Positions 1-9,873 of a DNA stretch of 64,000 nt are shown here, piece by piece. The notes under the pieces are model-generated. The model had not been told where the DNA came from and searched no databases. It saw nothing but the letters and a program-made list of their open reading frames with translations. The stretch's first letter is position 1. Each line of letters opens with the position of its first letter. The stretch spans positions 1-64,000 of the forward strand of contig JAATFX010000073.1 in assembly GCA_015654925.1 (NCBI GenBank), in the 5' to 3' direction. The position numbers and the translations under genes are program-made. Origin of the DNA: Enterobacterales bacterium (GTDB taxonomy: Bacteria > Pseudomonadota > Gammaproteobacteria > Enterobacterales > Enterobacteriaceae).

Positions 1-793
1 AGCCGTACAGCAGAATAGTGAAATAACACAGCGGCAGCGAACCGGCGAAGTGGATGCGATAGCCCAGGATCCCGATCGCCAGTTCGATAGAGGCTTGTAC
101 GGTCGCCACCATCAGCGCCGGCACCGCCTTGCCGACAAAAATCTGCCAGGTGGACAGCGGTGAAACCAGCAGTTGATCAAGGGTGCCCTGCTCGCGTTCG
201 CGCGCCACGGACAGCGAGGTGACAATGAGCACGCCGATGGTGGTGATCAGCGCAATCAAAGAGGGTACCACAAACCATTTATAATCAAGATTAGGGTTAT
301 ACCAGTTACGGATCGTCAGCTCGCTATGATTCGCCTTGGGCCGGGATGCCGATAATTCCAATTGGTAGTCGTTAATAATTTGCTGGGTATAATTCGCGGC
401 AATCTGGGCGCTATTGGAATTACGGCCATCAAGTAGCAACTGCAGCGGCGCCGGCGCGCCGGAGGCCAAATCGCGTGAAAATTCCGCCGGGAAACGTACC
501 ACCAGCAACGCCCGCTGGTTATCGAGCGTAGATTGAATTTGCCGCGGATTGTGCAATAGCAGCACCTGGGTAAACGCCCGCGCCTTGGCGAAGCGCTGGG
601 TCAGCTCCACCGAGGCTTGGCCGCTATCCTCGCTGTAGACGGCGATGGTGGCATGGGTGACTTCCAGGGTGGCGGCGAAAGGAAACAGCAGCACCTGCAG
701 GATGACCGGCATGATCAAAATCATCCGGGTCTGCGGATCGCGCAGCAGCGCCTGGAGTTCTTTAACGATCAGTGTCCAAAGTCGGTACCACAT
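1..793 (-). CDS. ybhR: ABC exporter permease YbhR (3' end outside window)
   Basis: Inner-membrane permease of the YbhFSR ABC-2 exporter. The gene reads leftwards and runs off the window, so about 264 codons are present and the C-terminus is missing. The start at 793 gives [17 protein letters not shown] and is preceded by an AAGGA ribosome site about six bases upstream. It lies nine bases after the ybhS stop. The visible part holds the N-terminal membrane anchor, the large periplasmic domain with an NxYNPN-like stretch, and the first helices of the ABC-2 membrane domain. In E. coli the complex is reported to export tetracycline and Na+/Li+; that role is family knowledge, not visible here. Confidence 0.9.
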   Translation of the reverse strand, partial: MWYRLWTLIVKELQALLRDPQTRMILIMPVILQVLLFPFAATLEVTHATIAVYSEDSGQASVELTQRFAKARAFTQVLLLHNPRQIQSTLDNQRALLVVRFPAEFSRDLASGAPAPLQLLLDGRNSNSAQIAANYTQQIINDYQLELSASRPKANHSELTIRNWYNPNLDYKWFVVPSLIALITTIGVLIVTSLSVAREREQGTLDQLLVSPLSTWQIFVGKAVPALMVATVQASIELAIGILGYRIHFAGSLPLCYFTILLYG

Positions 794-802
794 ATCGGTT
801 CC

Positions 803-1945
803 TTAATCCAGGCGGCGCTGGGTTTTCCAGGCCGTCAGGCCGATAAAGCCCACCGCCGACGCCACCAGAAACAGCGCATTCATCAACAAAATGCCGCCAA
901 TATTTCCAGCGAGAAACAGGCTTTGCAGCGTGCTGACAAAATAGCGCGCCGGAATGATATACGTCACGGCGCGAACCACCGCGGGCATACTATCAATCTG
1001 AAAAATAAAGCCTGACAGCATGACGGCGGGCAGGAAAGCCGCGTTAAGCGCCACCATGGCGGCGTTGAACTGGTTGCGGGTCAAGGTGGAGATCAATAAC
1101 CCCATTCCCAGCGTGCTGGCGAGAAACAGGCTACTGATGCCGAACAGCAGCAGCCAAGAACCGCGAAAGGGTATGGCCATCACCCATACCGCCACCATCA
1201 TGCAAAGCGCCATTGCCCCCATGCCCAGCACATAATAGGGCAGCAGTTTGGAGAGCAGCAACTCGGTGCGGGTGACCTGGGTGGACAGTAGCGCCTCCAT
1301 GGTGCCGCGCTCCCACTCGCGCGCGATCACCAGCGATGTCAGAATGGCCCCAATCACCGTCATAATAATGGTAATGGCGCCGGGAATAATAAAATGTCGG
1401 CTGATCGCCGCCGGATTAAACCAATAACGCACCCGCACATCGATTGGTTGCTGGAAGGCCTGGCCGCGATCCTCGGCGCGTTGCCGTTGCCATATTTGCC
1501 ATATTCCCTGAGCATAGCCCTGTACAAAATTGGCGGTATTCGGTTCGCTGCCGTCGGTAATTACCTGGATCGGCGCGTTATTGCCGTCCCGGACCATATT
1601 GCGGTCAAAATCCACAGGTATTACGATCAGGCCGCGGATTTTACCCGCCTGCAGCAGCGACACCAGCCGCTGGCGATTATCGCTGATGGTGGGGGCGATA
1701 TTGGGTGAGCCGGCAAAAGCGTAGGCCAGGTCGCGAGCGTCGGCGCTTTGCTGCTCCATTAATATGCCGACATGCAGTCGGCTGGAGTCAAGGTTGATAC
1801 CGTAGCCAAAAATGAACAGCAACATCAGCGGGATAACAAAGGCAATCAGCCCGCTGCTGGGATCGCGCAGGATTTGCCGGGTTTCTTTGGCGCACAATGC
1901 CCGCAGCCGTCGCCAGGACAATGGGGTATTTTTAAGCAGCGGCAT
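803..1945 (-). CDS. ybhS: ABC exporter permease YbhS
   Basis: Second ABC-2 permease of the YbhFSR exporter, 380 residues against 377 in E. coli, with very close similarity throughout (for example the [10 protein letters not shown] and [13 protein letters not shown] segments). One N-terminal helix is followed by a periplasmic domain (about 45-170) and five to six helices at the C-terminus. Two ATGs compete, at 1951 and 1945. The AAGG motif sits nine bases before 1945 but only three before 1951, so 1945 is preferred. The start overlaps the end of ybhF by 14 bases, which suggests translational coupling. Confidence 0.93.
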   Translation of the reverse strand: MPLLKNTPLSWRRLRALCAKETRQILRDPSSGLIAFVIPLMLLFIFGYGINLDSSRLHVGILMEQQSADARDLAYAFAGSPNIAPTISDNRQRLVSLLQAGKIRGLIVIPVDFDRNMVRDGNNAPIQVITDGSEPNTANFVQGYAQGIWQIWQRQRAEDRGQAFQQPIDVRVRYWFNPAAISRHFIIPGAITIIMTVIGAILTSLVIAREWERGTMEALLSTQVTRTELLLSKLLPYYVLGMGAMALCMMVAVWVMAIPFRGSWLLLFGISSLFLASTLGMGLLISTLTRNQFNAAMVALNAAFLPAVMLSGFIFQIDSMPAVVRAVTYIIPARYFVSTLQSLFLAGNIGGILLMNALFLVASAVGFIGLTAWKTQRRLD

Positions 1946-3674
1946 GGCCATTATCCTTATCGTAATTGCCCACCAATGCGATAAAGGCCTGCTCCATGGT
2001 GGGGTTGGGCGCCTCCGTGCTGGCGGTACGCTGCTTAAGTTCATCCGGCGTACCGCTGGCAATCAGCTTGCCATGGTAAACCAGCCCGATACGATCGCAG
2101 TACTCCGCTTCATCCATAAAGTGGGTGGTGACCATCACGGTAACGCCTTTCTCCACCATCCCATTGATATGCAGCCAAAATTCTCGGCGGGTAAGCGGGT
2201 CGACGCCCGAGGTGGGTTCATCGAGAAACAAAATGTCCGGTTCATGCATCAGTGAGCAGGCCAGGGCCAGGCGCTGCTTAAAACCCAAGGGAAGGGAGTC
2301 GGGCGTCTGGCGGTAAATAGGGGCAAAATCAAACGCCTGGCTCATCTCATCCATCTTGCGTTGCTGATGTTTACCATGCAGCCCATAGACGCCGGAAAAA
2401 AAACGCAGGTTTTGTTCCACGGTTAAATTGCCATACAGTGAAAACTTTTGCGCCATATAGCCCAGCCGCTGGCGCGCCCGACCGGAGCTGGTTTTTAGAT
2501 CCATGTTCAGTACCAGCGCCTGGCCGGCGGTGGGCACCAGCAGGCCGCACATCATTTTAAAGGTGGTCGATTTACCCGCGCCGTTTGGTCCCAGCAGACC
2601 AAAGATTTCCCCCCGTCTCACCGAGAAGCTAATGTTATCGGTGGCGGCGAAGTCACCAAATTTTTTGGTTAAACGACGGGCTTCGATCACCGTTTCCCCT
2701 GCGTTACCAGCAATCTTCGGCATGATTTCCGCCATCGCCTGCTTGCCGCCCGGTCCGCCGCCCAGTAAATCGATAAACGCATCTTCAAAGCGCGGCTCGG
2801 TTTCTTCAATCCCGTCCTCCGGCAGGTTTAACGCCTTGGCCAGCGCGGCCCGTTCCGCCTGCCGGGCTAAAATCAGCCGCACGGATTTGCCCTGGATCAC
2901 GCCATCGCTGATTAACGGCAGCCGCAGCGCCCGCTGCAGCAGCTGGCGATGGGTGCCGGATCCGTCGTTTACCAGCAGCGTGCGCCCGGCCATTTTTTGC
3001 GTCAGCGCGCCGGGCGCGCCGTGATAAATAACGATACCTTCATTCATCAGCAGCACTTCACGGCATTGCTCCGCCTCGTCCAGGTAGGAGGTGCTCCAAA
3101 GGATCAGCATGCCCTCGTCCGCCAGCTCATGTACCATGCGCCAAAGCTCACGGCGCGATATCGGATCCACGCCCACGCCCGGTTCATCGAGTAGCAAGAC
3201 CTTGGGCTGGCCGAGCAGGGTACAGGCCAGGCCGAGCTTTTGTTTCATGCCGCCGGAGAGCTTGCCGGCCAGCCGGGAGGTAAAGTGGGTCAGGTCGGTA
3301 AAGTCCAGCAGCCGGTCAAAGGTTGGCTGGCGCAATGCGCCGGTCACGCCGCGCAGGTCGGCATACAGCGACAAATTCTCCATCACGGTCAGGTCTTCAT
3401 ACAGGCCGAATTTCTGCGGCATATAACCCAGGATGGCATGTAATTTACCCTCTTCGGTTACGGGGTCCAGGCCCACCACGCGCAACGTGCCTTGGCTGGG
3501 CGTCAGTAGCCCCGCCAGCATGCGCATCAGCGTCGTTTTACCCGCGCCGTCCGGACCCACCAGTCCGGTGACCCCACCGCTTTGAATCTGTAGGGTCAGA
3601 CTGGCCACCGCCGCCGTCTGCCGCTCGGGGAATTTTTTTTCCAGCGCGGTCATCTCAATGAGATTATTGGGCAT
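1932..3674 (-). CDS. ybhF: Dual ATP-binding subunit YbhF
   Basis: Cytoplasmic ATPase of the YbhFSR exporter, 580 residues with two ABC domains. The first has Walker [10 protein letters not shown], signature LSGGMKQK and Walker [12 protein letters not shown]. The second has GPNGAGKST, a degenerate signature LPLGFKQR and [10 protein letters not shown]. The unusual second signature is also found in the E. coli homologue, so it is a family trait. The start overlaps the ybhG stop by 11 bases and the end overlaps ybhS, so the block from cecR to ybhR is probably one transcript. Confidence 0.95.
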   Translation of the reverse strand: MPNNLIEMTALEKKFPERQTAAVASLTLQIQSGGVTGLVGPDGAGKTTLMRMLAGLLTPSQGTLRVVGLDPVTEEGKLHAILGYMPQKFGLYEDLTVMENLSLYADLRGVTGALRQPTFDRLLDFTDLTHFTSRLAGKLSGGMKQKLGLACTLLGQPKVLLLDEPGVGVDPISRRELWRMVHELADEGMLILWSTSYLDEAEQCREVLLMNEGIVIYHGAPGALTQKMAGRTLLVNDGSGTHRQLLQRALRLPLISDGVIQGKSVRLILARQAERAALAKALNLPEDGIEETEPRFEDAFIDLLGGGPGGKQAMAEIMPKIAGNAGETVIEARRLTKKFGDFAATDNISFSVRRGEIFGLLGPNGAGKSTTFKMMCGLLVPTAGQALVLNMDLKTSSGRARQRLGYMAQKFSLYGNLTVEQNLRFFSGVYGLHGKHQQRKMDEMSQAFDFAPIYRQTPDSLPLGFKQRLALACSLMHEPDILFLDEPTSGVDPLTRREFWLHINGMVEKGVTVMVTTHFMDEAEYCDRIGLVYHGKLIASGTPDELKQRTASTEAPNPTMEQAFIALVGNYDKDNGHAAA

Positions 3675-4707
3675 TCTTGGTCCCGTCCGCCGCGCCGCCG
3701 GCCAGAATGGGGAGGGGCAGATGCGCGGCGGCGAGGCTTAGCGTAACCGGCATCCCCTGGCGCAGCCGATCGTCCGCATCATCAACGATGATGCGGAGGC
3801 GATAGACCAAATCAGTGCGTAATTGCGGGGTTTCCACACTCTTGGGTGTGAACTCCGCCGTGGGCGAGACAAAGCCGATTTTGCCGTGGTAGCGTTTGTC
3901 AGGCTGGCCATCAACGCTGATTGCCACCGGCGTACCCGGCACCGCCTGGGACAGGTTGGCTTCATCTATATAGGCGCGGATCCACACCGGGCGGGTTAAC
4001 GACAGGACAAATACCGAGCCCCCGGCGCTCAGCATACTGCCGGGTTCCTGTGCGCGGGTTAAAATGGTGCCCTCGGACGGGGTCACCAACATGGTATCGG
4101 CCAGGTCGAGAGCCGACTGGGACATTGCCGCCCGTGCCTGGGACAGCGCCGCCTGCGCGGCGGCGATTTCCTGTGGCCGGTTACCGGTTTGGTACTGCTG
4201 CAGCTTCTCTTTGGCGGCCTGCAGATTGGCCCTGGCCTGGTTACTGGCGGCCAACGCGTCCTCCAATTGATTGGGGGAAATGGCTCGCTTCGCCCAGGCA
4301 CCCTGTTGGCGACGGTAGAAACTCTCGGCATAGGTAAAGGCGGCCTGCTGCTGCGCAAGCTGCGAGCGTACCTGGGCTATTTCTTCGCTACGATAGCCCG
4401 ACTGGGCCAAATCCAGCTTAGCCTGGGCGCTTTCCACATTCGCCTGGGCTTGCTGCAAGGCGTTGCGATACGGGGCGTCATCCAATTTGGCCAGCATCTG
4501 GCCGGGATGAACCCTATCACCTTCGTCTACCGCCAGATGCGCCAATCGCCCGCCCACGCGAAAGCCCAAATTGACGGTGCGGATGTCCACATTGCCGTAG
4601 AGGGTCAGCGGCTGGTTTTGCCGCAGTTGATAATAACGCAGGCCAAATACCGCTGCGGCTATGAGCACCACTAAAATAAAACTTAAGGCGACGATTTTTT
4701 TATTCAT
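3664..4707 (-). CDS. ybhG: HlyD-type membrane fusion protein YbhG
   Basis: Periplasmic adaptor (membrane fusion) protein, 347 residues. It has an N-terminal membrane anchor (about 6-25), a first lipoyl half around residues 45-80 ([15 protein letters not shown]), a long alpha-hairpin rich in Ala, Gln and Glu with YRSEEIAQ and [10 protein letters not shown] repeats, a second lipoyl half and a beta-barrel. The ATG at 4707 matches the E. coli start MxKKxVxL; longer readings are out of family. It overlaps the cecR stop by eight bases. It presumably links the YbhFSR exporter to an outer-membrane channel. Confidence 0.93.
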   Translation of the reverse strand: MNKKIVALSFILVVLIAAAVFGLRYYQLRQNQPLTLYGNVDIRTVNLGFRVGGRLAHLAVDEGDRVHPGQMLAKLDDAPYRNALQQAQANVESAQAKLDLAQSGYRSEEIAQVRSQLAQQQAAFTYAESFYRRQQGAWAKRAISPNQLEDALAASNQARANLQAAKEKLQQYQTGNRPQEIAAAQAALSQARAAMSQSALDLADTMLVTPSEGTILTRAQEPGSMLSAGGSVFVLSLTRPVWIRAYIDEANLSQAVPGTPVAISVDGQPDKRYHGKIGFVSPTAEFTPKSVETPQLRTDLVYRLRIIVDDADDRLRQGMPVTLSLAAAHLPLPILAGGAADGTKNAQ

Positions 4708-5401
4708 GATGGTTTGCCTGGACCATGGCCCGTTCGGCACGCAGTCCGTTAAGAACCCAATCGATATGTTGCGCCAAAACCGCTTTGATAAGCGTGACCT
4801 GCGGCGGCCCCATGTTATCCCAGCCGGTTCGCAGCAAAATCGTTTCACGCGCCATACGAAACGACAACATCTCGCCCAGCAGGGCATGGGTATGCACGAT
4901 GGTCGAGGTAGCGTCGGGATCGCCGCCGGCATAACCGGCCACCAATCGCGTAAAGCGCTGATGCAGGGGGGCGATGGCCTGACGGTGAATGAGCTGGTAA
5001 GCCTCGGTGGGCATCAGCTGTTCACGCGAGATAATTTTACTCAGGTTCAAGGTTTCTCCGCTGGTCAGCAGCTCGGTGAATATCATGACGCTTTTGATGA
5101 TCGCGTCGCGGCACTGCCCCGGGTCCGCCGGGGAATGCGCCAGTAAAGCATCAATTTCCGCCATAAGCGGTTGGCTAGTGTGTTGAATAAAGTCGGCGAT
5201 CCATTGTGCCACCGCCAGGTAAAGCCCCTCTTTAGAACCGAAATAATAAAAAATAGCGGCGATATTTTGACCCGCCAAACGGGCAATCTCGCGGGTGGTG
5301 GCGGTTTGGGCACCTTTCTCACTAAACAATTCAAGCCCGGCGGCGATTAACTGGGCCTTCGCCTGTTCACCGCGCGCGGTGGGGGACGGAGTGGGGGGCA
5401 T
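4700..5401 (-). CDS. cecR: TetR-family repressor CecR
   Basis: TetR regulator, 233 residues, first gene of the ybhGFSR block. An N-terminal helix-turn-helix (about residues 12-60; [28 protein letters not shown]) is followed by a CecR-type ligand domain (DUF1956) with ISREQL and ETILLRTGW motifs shared with E. coli CecR (YbiH). In E. coli this protein controls the ybh operon and rhlE and affects sensitivity to cefoperazone and chloramphenicol. A candidate operator lies just upstream at 5417-5436, which would suit autoregulation. Confidence 0.92.
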   Translation of the reverse strand: MPPTPSPTARGEQAKAQLIAAGLELFSEKGAQTATTREIARLAGQNIAAIFYYFGSKEGLYLAVAQWIADFIQHTSQPLMAEIDALLAHSPADPGQCRDAIIKSVMIFTELLTSGETLNLSKIISREQLMPTEAYQLIHRQAIAPLHQRFTRLVAGYAGGDPDATSTIVHTHALLGEMLSFRMARETILLRTGWDNMGPPQVTLIKAVLAQHIDWVLNGLRAERAMVQANHHE

Positions 5402-5416
5402 ATAAACCTCAATAAA

Positions 5417-5436
5417 TAAATCAAGCGATTGATTAA
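5417..5436. promoter_or_regulatory. Candidate CecR operator (inverted repeat)
   Basis: Inverted repeat TAAATCAA-GCGA-TTGATTAA, eight-base arms with one mismatch and a four-base spacer, about 16 bases before the cecR start. Position and size suit a TetR-family autoregulatory operator. Assignment to CecR is inference. Confidence 0.5.
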
Positions 5437-5593
5437 GTTTATGCCAGTGCTGGTGGAGTGTAAAGCGCGGGGTGCATAAGGATCGGTCGATGACGTATCT
5501 TTACCGGCGAAATATGCGGCAACGGCAATGGCAACAAATTTATGCGGTCTTACAACCCCTTATACATTTAATTAATGGTTGTTAAAATAATTC

Positions 5594-5622
5594 TTGATCT
5601 TCGGGACAGACCTGTCTATTAT
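5594..5622 (+). promoter_or_regulatory. Sigma-70-like promoter of the BhsA-like gene
   Basis: TTGATC at 5594-5599, a 17-base spacer and TATTAT at 5617-5622, giving an expected start near 5630. The spacer contains a GACAG-AC-CTGTC inverted repeat (5605-5616). It lies about 70 bases before the ATG at 5691. Confidence 0.5.
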
Positions 5623-5632
5623 TAACTTATCG

Positions 5633-5652
5633 AACGTTAACATATTAACGTT
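5633..5652 (+). promoter_or_regulatory. Perfect inverted repeat in the leader of the BhsA-like gene
   Basis: AACGTTAA-CATA-TTAACGTT, a perfect eight-base inverted repeat just downstream of the predicted transcription start and 38 bases before the start codon. It could be an operator or a weak leader hairpin. Confidence 0.45.
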
Positions 5653-5690
5653 TAGCCGAATAACGCCATAAAATAGAGTGAGAAGACATT

Positions 5691-5927
5691 ATGAAAAACC
5701 TACAATTAGCTATCGCCGCCATCGTATTGAGTACCGTTTCTTTTGCCGGTTTCGCCGCCCAGGAAGTGACCAGCCGTCCGGCCGGTGAACACCGCATCGG
5801 CGTAGTATCGACCTCGACCACCACGACCCTCGGTGATGTTGAATCCCAGCTTGCCGCCAAGGCTGATGCTGCCGACGCAACATCGTATCGCATTATCGCC
5901 GCCGGCGGTAACGACACCCTGCGCTGA
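5691..5927 (+). CDS. BhsA/McbA-type periplasmic stress protein (YdgH/DUF1471 family), ends early at TGA
   Basis: Small secreted protein of the BhsA/McbA/YdgH (DUF1471) family, 78 residues. A 22-residue signal peptide ends in FAA, and the mature part shows the family pattern (GVVSTSTTTTLGDVESQLAAKADAADATSYRI). Such proteins affect outer-membrane permeability, biofilm and stress responses. Family members end in a GTAxIYK strand; here TGA at 5925-5927 stops after NDTLR, but the same frame continues with SAELYK and TAA at 5946-5948, exactly where the family ends. The gene therefore either carries a nonsense mutation removing the last strand or is read through. It has its own promoter and a terminator. 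Confidence 0.85.
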   Translation: MKNLQLAIAAIVLSTVSFAGFAAQEVTSRPAGEHRIGVVSTSTTTTLGDVESQLAAKADAADATSYRIIAAGGNDTLR

Positions 5928-6017
5928 AGCGCCGAACTGTATAAATAAGCTGCACGGCGCCTGGGCGCCACGGCCCGTACCAGAAGTAAAACAGCGTTCG
6001 CCCTCTGTTTTACCAAG

Positions 6018-6045
6018 AAAAAAGCGACCCGAGGGTCGCTTTTTT
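6018..6045. terminator. Bidirectional rho-independent terminator
   Basis: AAAAAA-GCGACC-CGAG-GGTCGC-TTTTTT, a perfect hairpin flanked by A and T runs, so it works on both strands. It separates the convergent BhsA-like gene and the porin gene. Confidence 0.9.
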
Positions 6046-6098
6046 CGTTTGATTATTTGCCGGGAACCGATGGCTCCCGCGCCGCATAACACCAAGAT

Positions 6099-7208
6099 TT
6101 AGAACTGGTATTGCAAGCCAACACCAACCTGATTGTCGTTGGCGATACCCAACGGGTTGTCTTTATCCAGACGGTTGATCTTGTAATCTACGTAGGTGTT
6201 CATGTTTTTATTAAAGAAGTAGGTCATAGACACGTCATAGTACTTCACTAAATCCGCATCGCCGATCTTTTCAATATCTTTACCCTTCGACTGGAAGTAA
6301 CCGACCATCGGTTTCAAGCCAAAATCAAACAGATAGGACGCCACGACTTCAATGTTATCGGTTTTATTGGCATAACCGCTACGTGAGGTATCGATGGAGG
6401 ATTTAATCGGCGTCAGGTTATGGCCCTGGCCGTACAAGCCCGCCAGGTAAATGCCCGCATGATCGTATTTCAGGCCGGTGGCCCAAATATCAGCGTTATC
6501 ACCTTTGCCCAACGTCATCGCCTGTTGCGGCGCGGTGCGTTTAGACGTGGCGTAGGTACCCAGAATGGTCACGTCGATAGGGGTAGTATAAGACGCCGAC
6601 AAGCCGTAGCCGTCGCCGTTAGCCTTGTTGACGGTACCGATCGTCTTGTTACGGGCGTTGTTGGAGTTTTCGTCGTTGGCGCCCTGGTACTGCAGACCGA
6701 ACTTCAAGCCGTCAACCAGGCCGAAGAAGTCGTTGTTGCGATAGGTCAGCAGGCCGGTGGAACGGCCGGTCATAAAGTTATCGGCGTAGCTGTAGGTCAG
6801 GTCATCGAAGATTGGCGCGGTATCGGTAATCGCCGCGACGTCATAGGCGATGCCCCAGTTGCGGCCGTAATCGAGGGAGCCGAAGTTCTTCAGTTTCAAG
6901 CCGGCAAAACCTAAACGGGTTTTGGTGTTGTTGGTGGCGTCGGTGCCGCCTTCGGTATTATTGGCCTGGACGTTGTATTCCCACTGGCCGTAGCCGGTCA
7001 GCTGATCGTTGATCTGGGTTTGGCCCTTGAAACCGAGGCGCACATAGCTGGCGTCGCCGTCGATGGTCTTATTATCGCTGAAATAATGCCGGGCGCGCAT
7101 GCTGCCGTAGAAATCCAGCTTATTACCGTCTTTGTTATAAATTTCCGCGGCGTGAAGACCCGGTGCTGCAACTAAGGTTGCCAAAACTGCCAATGCTATC
7201 TTCTTCAT
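6099..7208 (-). CDS. General porin, OmpC/OmpF family
   Basis: Outer-membrane trimeric porin of 369 residues. A 20-residue signal peptide ends LHA, the mature protein starts AEIYNKDGNK, and it ends in the YQF signature needed for barrel assembly. Sixteen beta-strand regions are recognisable (TRLGFAGLK, YGRNWGIAYDV, TYRNNDFFGLVDGLKF, TYVDYKINRLD). Barrel arginines matching OmpF R42, R82 and R132 are kept. The constriction loop reads DTAPIFDD where OmpC/OmpF have PEFGG, and lysine 16 of OmpF is serine here, so pore selectivity may differ. The RBS AAGGAACAGGTA precedes the ATG. Which porin paralogue this is cannot be decided from the sequence. Confidence 0.92.
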   Translation of the reverse strand: MKKIALAVLATLVAAPGLHAAEIYNKDGNKLDFYGSMRARHYFSDNKTIDGDASYVRLGFKGQTQINDQLTGYGQWEYNVQANNTEGGTDATNNTKTRLGFAGLKLKNFGSLDYGRNWGIAYDVAAITDTAPIFDDLTYSYADNFMTGRSTGLLTYRNNDFFGLVDGLKFGLQYQGANDENSNNARNKTIGTVNKANGDGYGLSASYTTPIDVTILGTYATSKRTAPQQAMTLGKGDNADIWATGLKYDHAGIYLAGLYGQGHNLTPIKSSIDTSRSGYANKTDNIEVVASYLFDFGLKPMVGYFQSKGKDIEKIGDADLVKYYDVSMTYFFNKNMNTYVDYKINRLDKDNPLGIANDNQVGVGLQYQF

Positions 7209-8072
7209 TACCTGTTCCTTACCAATACTCTCTAGTTTAAGTAAAAAGGACTCAACCTTTTAGTAGTTGATATCCGAGCTATCCAGCATTTTTATTTGAA
7301 ATTGTCATCAGACATTGCGCAACTTGCCATCTTGCTAACCTGCCCTAGGGGTCGAATTCCGAAGGATAGTACCAGCTTAATTGACGCTAGGATTGTGAAC
7401 TTTTCATTAAATCAGTCAATGACTCATTTTTCGCCGATTAACCGAGCGCTGGACAACGTGCCTGCCGAAGCGCGCAGCTACCATAACTTGTCATACAGAT
7501 TTAAAAGTTGAGAGCCATCACAAATCTCCCTTTTTTTCTTAAGGTAATTAAGAATTATACCGACAGGTACCAAGGTAAAATAGGGCGTTAGCTGCATGAA
7601 TCCGGTACCTGGGCTGGGGAGCCAGATCGATAAATTGAGCAAAAAAATGCTACATAATTGTCAAATTGGTATAATAAATTCCTTTAAATTACTCCCCGCT
7701 TCAACCGGCAAAAGGCCGCGAGCCAGGCAATTCACAGGGCCGGCCGCCGATTAGCGTAATCTGCCTGACTGAATAACAGCGGATCGCTTTAACAATTAAT
7801 TAACCACGCATTTTGGTTAAGTCGAAAATTGCGCCGCAATGTTTGGACGTAGCCTACATTGCATGATTATGACAATTTTCACAAAGCTTAATTTCTGCTA
7901 TTGATATACGCCAAAATGGCATAATAACGTATTTTTCTCAATTGTAAGTAGGCGAATACACCAGACTTAGTTGTTCCTATGCCCAGTCGCTTTATAAAAA
8001 GTATCATTATGCAGCGGTTAATTCTTATGCTTACCCGATTAAAAAAATAAAGTAACTAAAAAAAATCGAGTA
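7209..8072. other. Intergenic region upstream of the porin
   Basis: About 860 AT-rich bases without a credible gene. The right part lies downstream of the choline permease gene. The left part must hold the porin promoter; osmoregulatory OmpR boxes are likely by analogy but no clear match was found. No micF-like RNA was recognised. Confidence 0.6.
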
Positions 8073-8903
8073 TCAACCGTGGGGTCGCCTTATCAGGCTG
8101 GCCGACAACCGGTCGAGCAGCATGGCCAACAGCACCACCACCATGCCGCTTTGCAGCCCCTGGCCGATATCCAGTTGCTGAATGCTGGTCAGCACGTCAT
8201 TACCCAAGCCGCCGGCGCCCACCATGGAGGCGATGATCACCATGGACATCGCCATCATAATGGTTTGGTTTATGCCGGCCATGATGGAGGGCAGCGCATT
8301 GGGCAACTGCACTTTCCATAATAGCTGCCGGCGGGTGCAGCCGAATGCCAGCCCCGCCTCAATCAGGCTTTTATCCACCTGGCGGATGCCTAAATCGGTC
8401 AGGCGCACCACCGGCGGCATGGCGAACAGCACCGTGGCGAAGATGCCGGGGGGCCGGCCCAGGCCAAACAGAATAGTGGCGGGGATTAAATAAACGAAGG
8501 CGGGCATGGTCTGCATAAAATCCAGCAGCGGGCGGACCATCACGCCCGCCCGGTGCCGCCGGGCGATCGTGATGCCCAGTGGGATGCCGGCCAGCAGGCT
8601 GAATAAGGTCGAGGAGAGCGTAAGCGCCAGCGTAACCACGGCATGATCGCTATAACCGCTATAAATAATGTAGAGCACCGCGACGGCGCTGAAGACGGCA
8701 AAGCCCTTGCCGATGCGCCACAGGCTAAGTCCCACGGCGATGGCAGCCAATCCCCAGGGGGAAAGCAAGTTTAAGCATTGCTCCAGGGAACCGGCGACGC
8801 CGTCAATCACCCGGGCGATAAAATCGAATACCGGGCCGCAGTGTTCCAGCAAATAGCGTACCCCGGCGTCCATTTGCGCGCTGAAATCAAAGGGTTTGGC
8901 CAT
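8073..8903 (-). CDS. choW: Choline/glycine-betaine ABC permease (ChoW/ProW type)
   Basis: Inner-membrane permease of a choline importer, 276 residues. About six helices are visible, and the binding-protein-dependent transport signature region runs from SLIEAGLAFGCTRRQLLWKVQLPNALP, containing the EAA loop that contacts the ATPase. The ATG at 8903 follows AGGAG by seven bases and overlaps the upstream ATPase gene by 17 bases. Gene content (choline-sulfatase, choline-type binding protein, LysR) matches the choline ABC family in rhizobia and pseudomonads rather than osmotic ProVWX. Confidence 0.85.
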   Translation of the reverse strand: MAKPFDFSAQMDAGVRYLLEHCGPVFDFIARVIDGVAGSLEQCLNLLSPWGLAAIAVGLSLWRIGKGFAVFSAVAVLYIIYSGYSDHAVVTLALTLSSTLFSLLAGIPLGITIARRHRAGVMVRPLLDFMQTMPAFVYLIPATILFGLGRPPGIFATVLFAMPPVVRLTDLGIRQVDKSLIEAGLAFGCTRRQLLWKVQLPNALPSIMAGINQTIMMAMSMVIIASMVGAGGLGNDVLTSIQQLDIGQGLQSGMVVVLLAMLLDRLSASLIRRPHG

Positions 8904-9774
8904 GGGACGGCTCCTGTGGGCTGAAGGCGTCGGCGTAATTCTCCGCCAGCACATAACGGGAAGTATCGACCCCGGAAAAGAAGCGGCGTACATAAGCATT
9001 GGCCGGCGCATTGACGATTTGTTCGGCGGTGCCGGTCTGGATCACCCGGCCATGCTCCATAATGGCGATACGGTTGCCGATACGCAGCGCTTCCTTGATA
9101 TCATGGGTGACGAAAATCACCGTACGCTGCCGTTCCGCCTGCAGGCGCAGCAATAGATCCTGCATTTCCCGCCGATTGATGGGGTCCAGGGCGGAGAAAG
9201 CCTCGTCCATTAATAATAGAGAAGGGTTGACCACCAGCGCGCGCGCCAAACCGACCCGTTGCTGCATGCCGCCGGAAAGCTGATGCGGCATTTGTCCGGC
9301 CACCTGCGCCAGCCCGACCTGCTCCAGCACCGCCAGCGCCTGCTGATGGCGCTGCGCTTTGCCTACGCCCGCCAGTTCAAGACCGAACGCGGCGTTATCG
9401 AGCACCGTGCGGGTGGGCAGCAGCGCAAATGACTGGAAAACCATGCCCATCTCGTGCCGGCGCAGCCGGATCAGCTCCGGTTCCGCCAGCGCGGCAATGC
9501 CCACTCCGTTGAAATATATTTCGCCGGCGCTAGGCGCGATCAGGCGATTAATCGTGCGCAGCAGGGTGGATTTTCCCGAGCCGGACAGGCCGACAATGAC
9601 GAAAATTTCGCCGCGGTTGACGGCTAACGAAATATTGTTTAACGCTACCGACCAGCCGTGCCGGGCAAATAATTCCGTTGGATTTTCGCCCCGCTGTAAA
9701 CACAGCAGGGCTTTTTTTTCATCGGGGCCGAATATTTTATAGAGCTGGTCGATTTGTAACAGCGTCTCATTCAT
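8887..9774 (-). CDS. choV: Choline ABC transporter ATP-binding protein (ChoV type)
   Basis: ATPase partner of ChoW, 295 residues. It has the ProV-like N-terminal extension (YKIFGPDEKKAL, then a helix before the ABC core), Walker A GLSGSGKST, signature LSGGMQQR, Walker B LLLMDEAFSALD and the switch histidine in VTHD. ProV has about 400 residues with two C-terminal CBS domains that sense ionic strength. Those are missing here, as in choline-type ATPases, so uptake is probably nutritional and not gated by osmotic stress. Confidence 0.88.
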   Translation of the reverse strand: MNETLLQIDQLYKIFGPDEKKALLCLQRGENPTELFARHGWSVALNNISLAVNRGEIFVIVGLSGSGKSTLLRTINRLIAPSAGEIYFNGVGIAALAEPELIRLRRHEMGMVFQSFALLPTRTVLDNAAFGLELAGVGKAQRHQQALAVLEQVGLAQVAGQMPHQLSGGMQQRVGLARALVVNPSLLLMDEAFSALDPINRREMQDLLLRLQAERQRTVIFVTHDIKEALRIGNRIAIMEHGRVIQTGTAEQIVNAPANAYVRRFFSGVDTSRYVLAENYADAFSPQEPSHGQTL

Positions 9775-9803
9775 GAATTATTTTATTGCTGCAATGGGGT
9801 AGC

Positions 9804-9822
9804 CATAAGAACAGGCTATAAG
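9804..9822. promoter_or_regulatory. Candidate LysR-regulator site before choV
   Basis: The right half, AGGCTATAAG (9813-9822), matches GGCCTATAAG of the 16-base palindrome at 10830-10845 in eight of ten positions, and a second ATAAG lies at 9805-9809. It is about 30-50 bases upstream of choV and suggests control by the same LysR protein. Confidence 0.4.
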
Positions 9823-9873
9823 AAAAAAGCGACAGGCAATAAAATATTATCGTATGAGTTATAACTAAATAGT

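Noticed and set aside
7296..7511. 71-residue plus-strand frame upstream of the porin
   Set aside because: No RBS, no protein family and a composition typical of non-coding AT-rich DNA.
8073..9774. Osmotic ProVW system
   Set aside because: The ATPase lacks CBS domains, and the neighbours are choline-sulfatase and a ChoX-type receptor.
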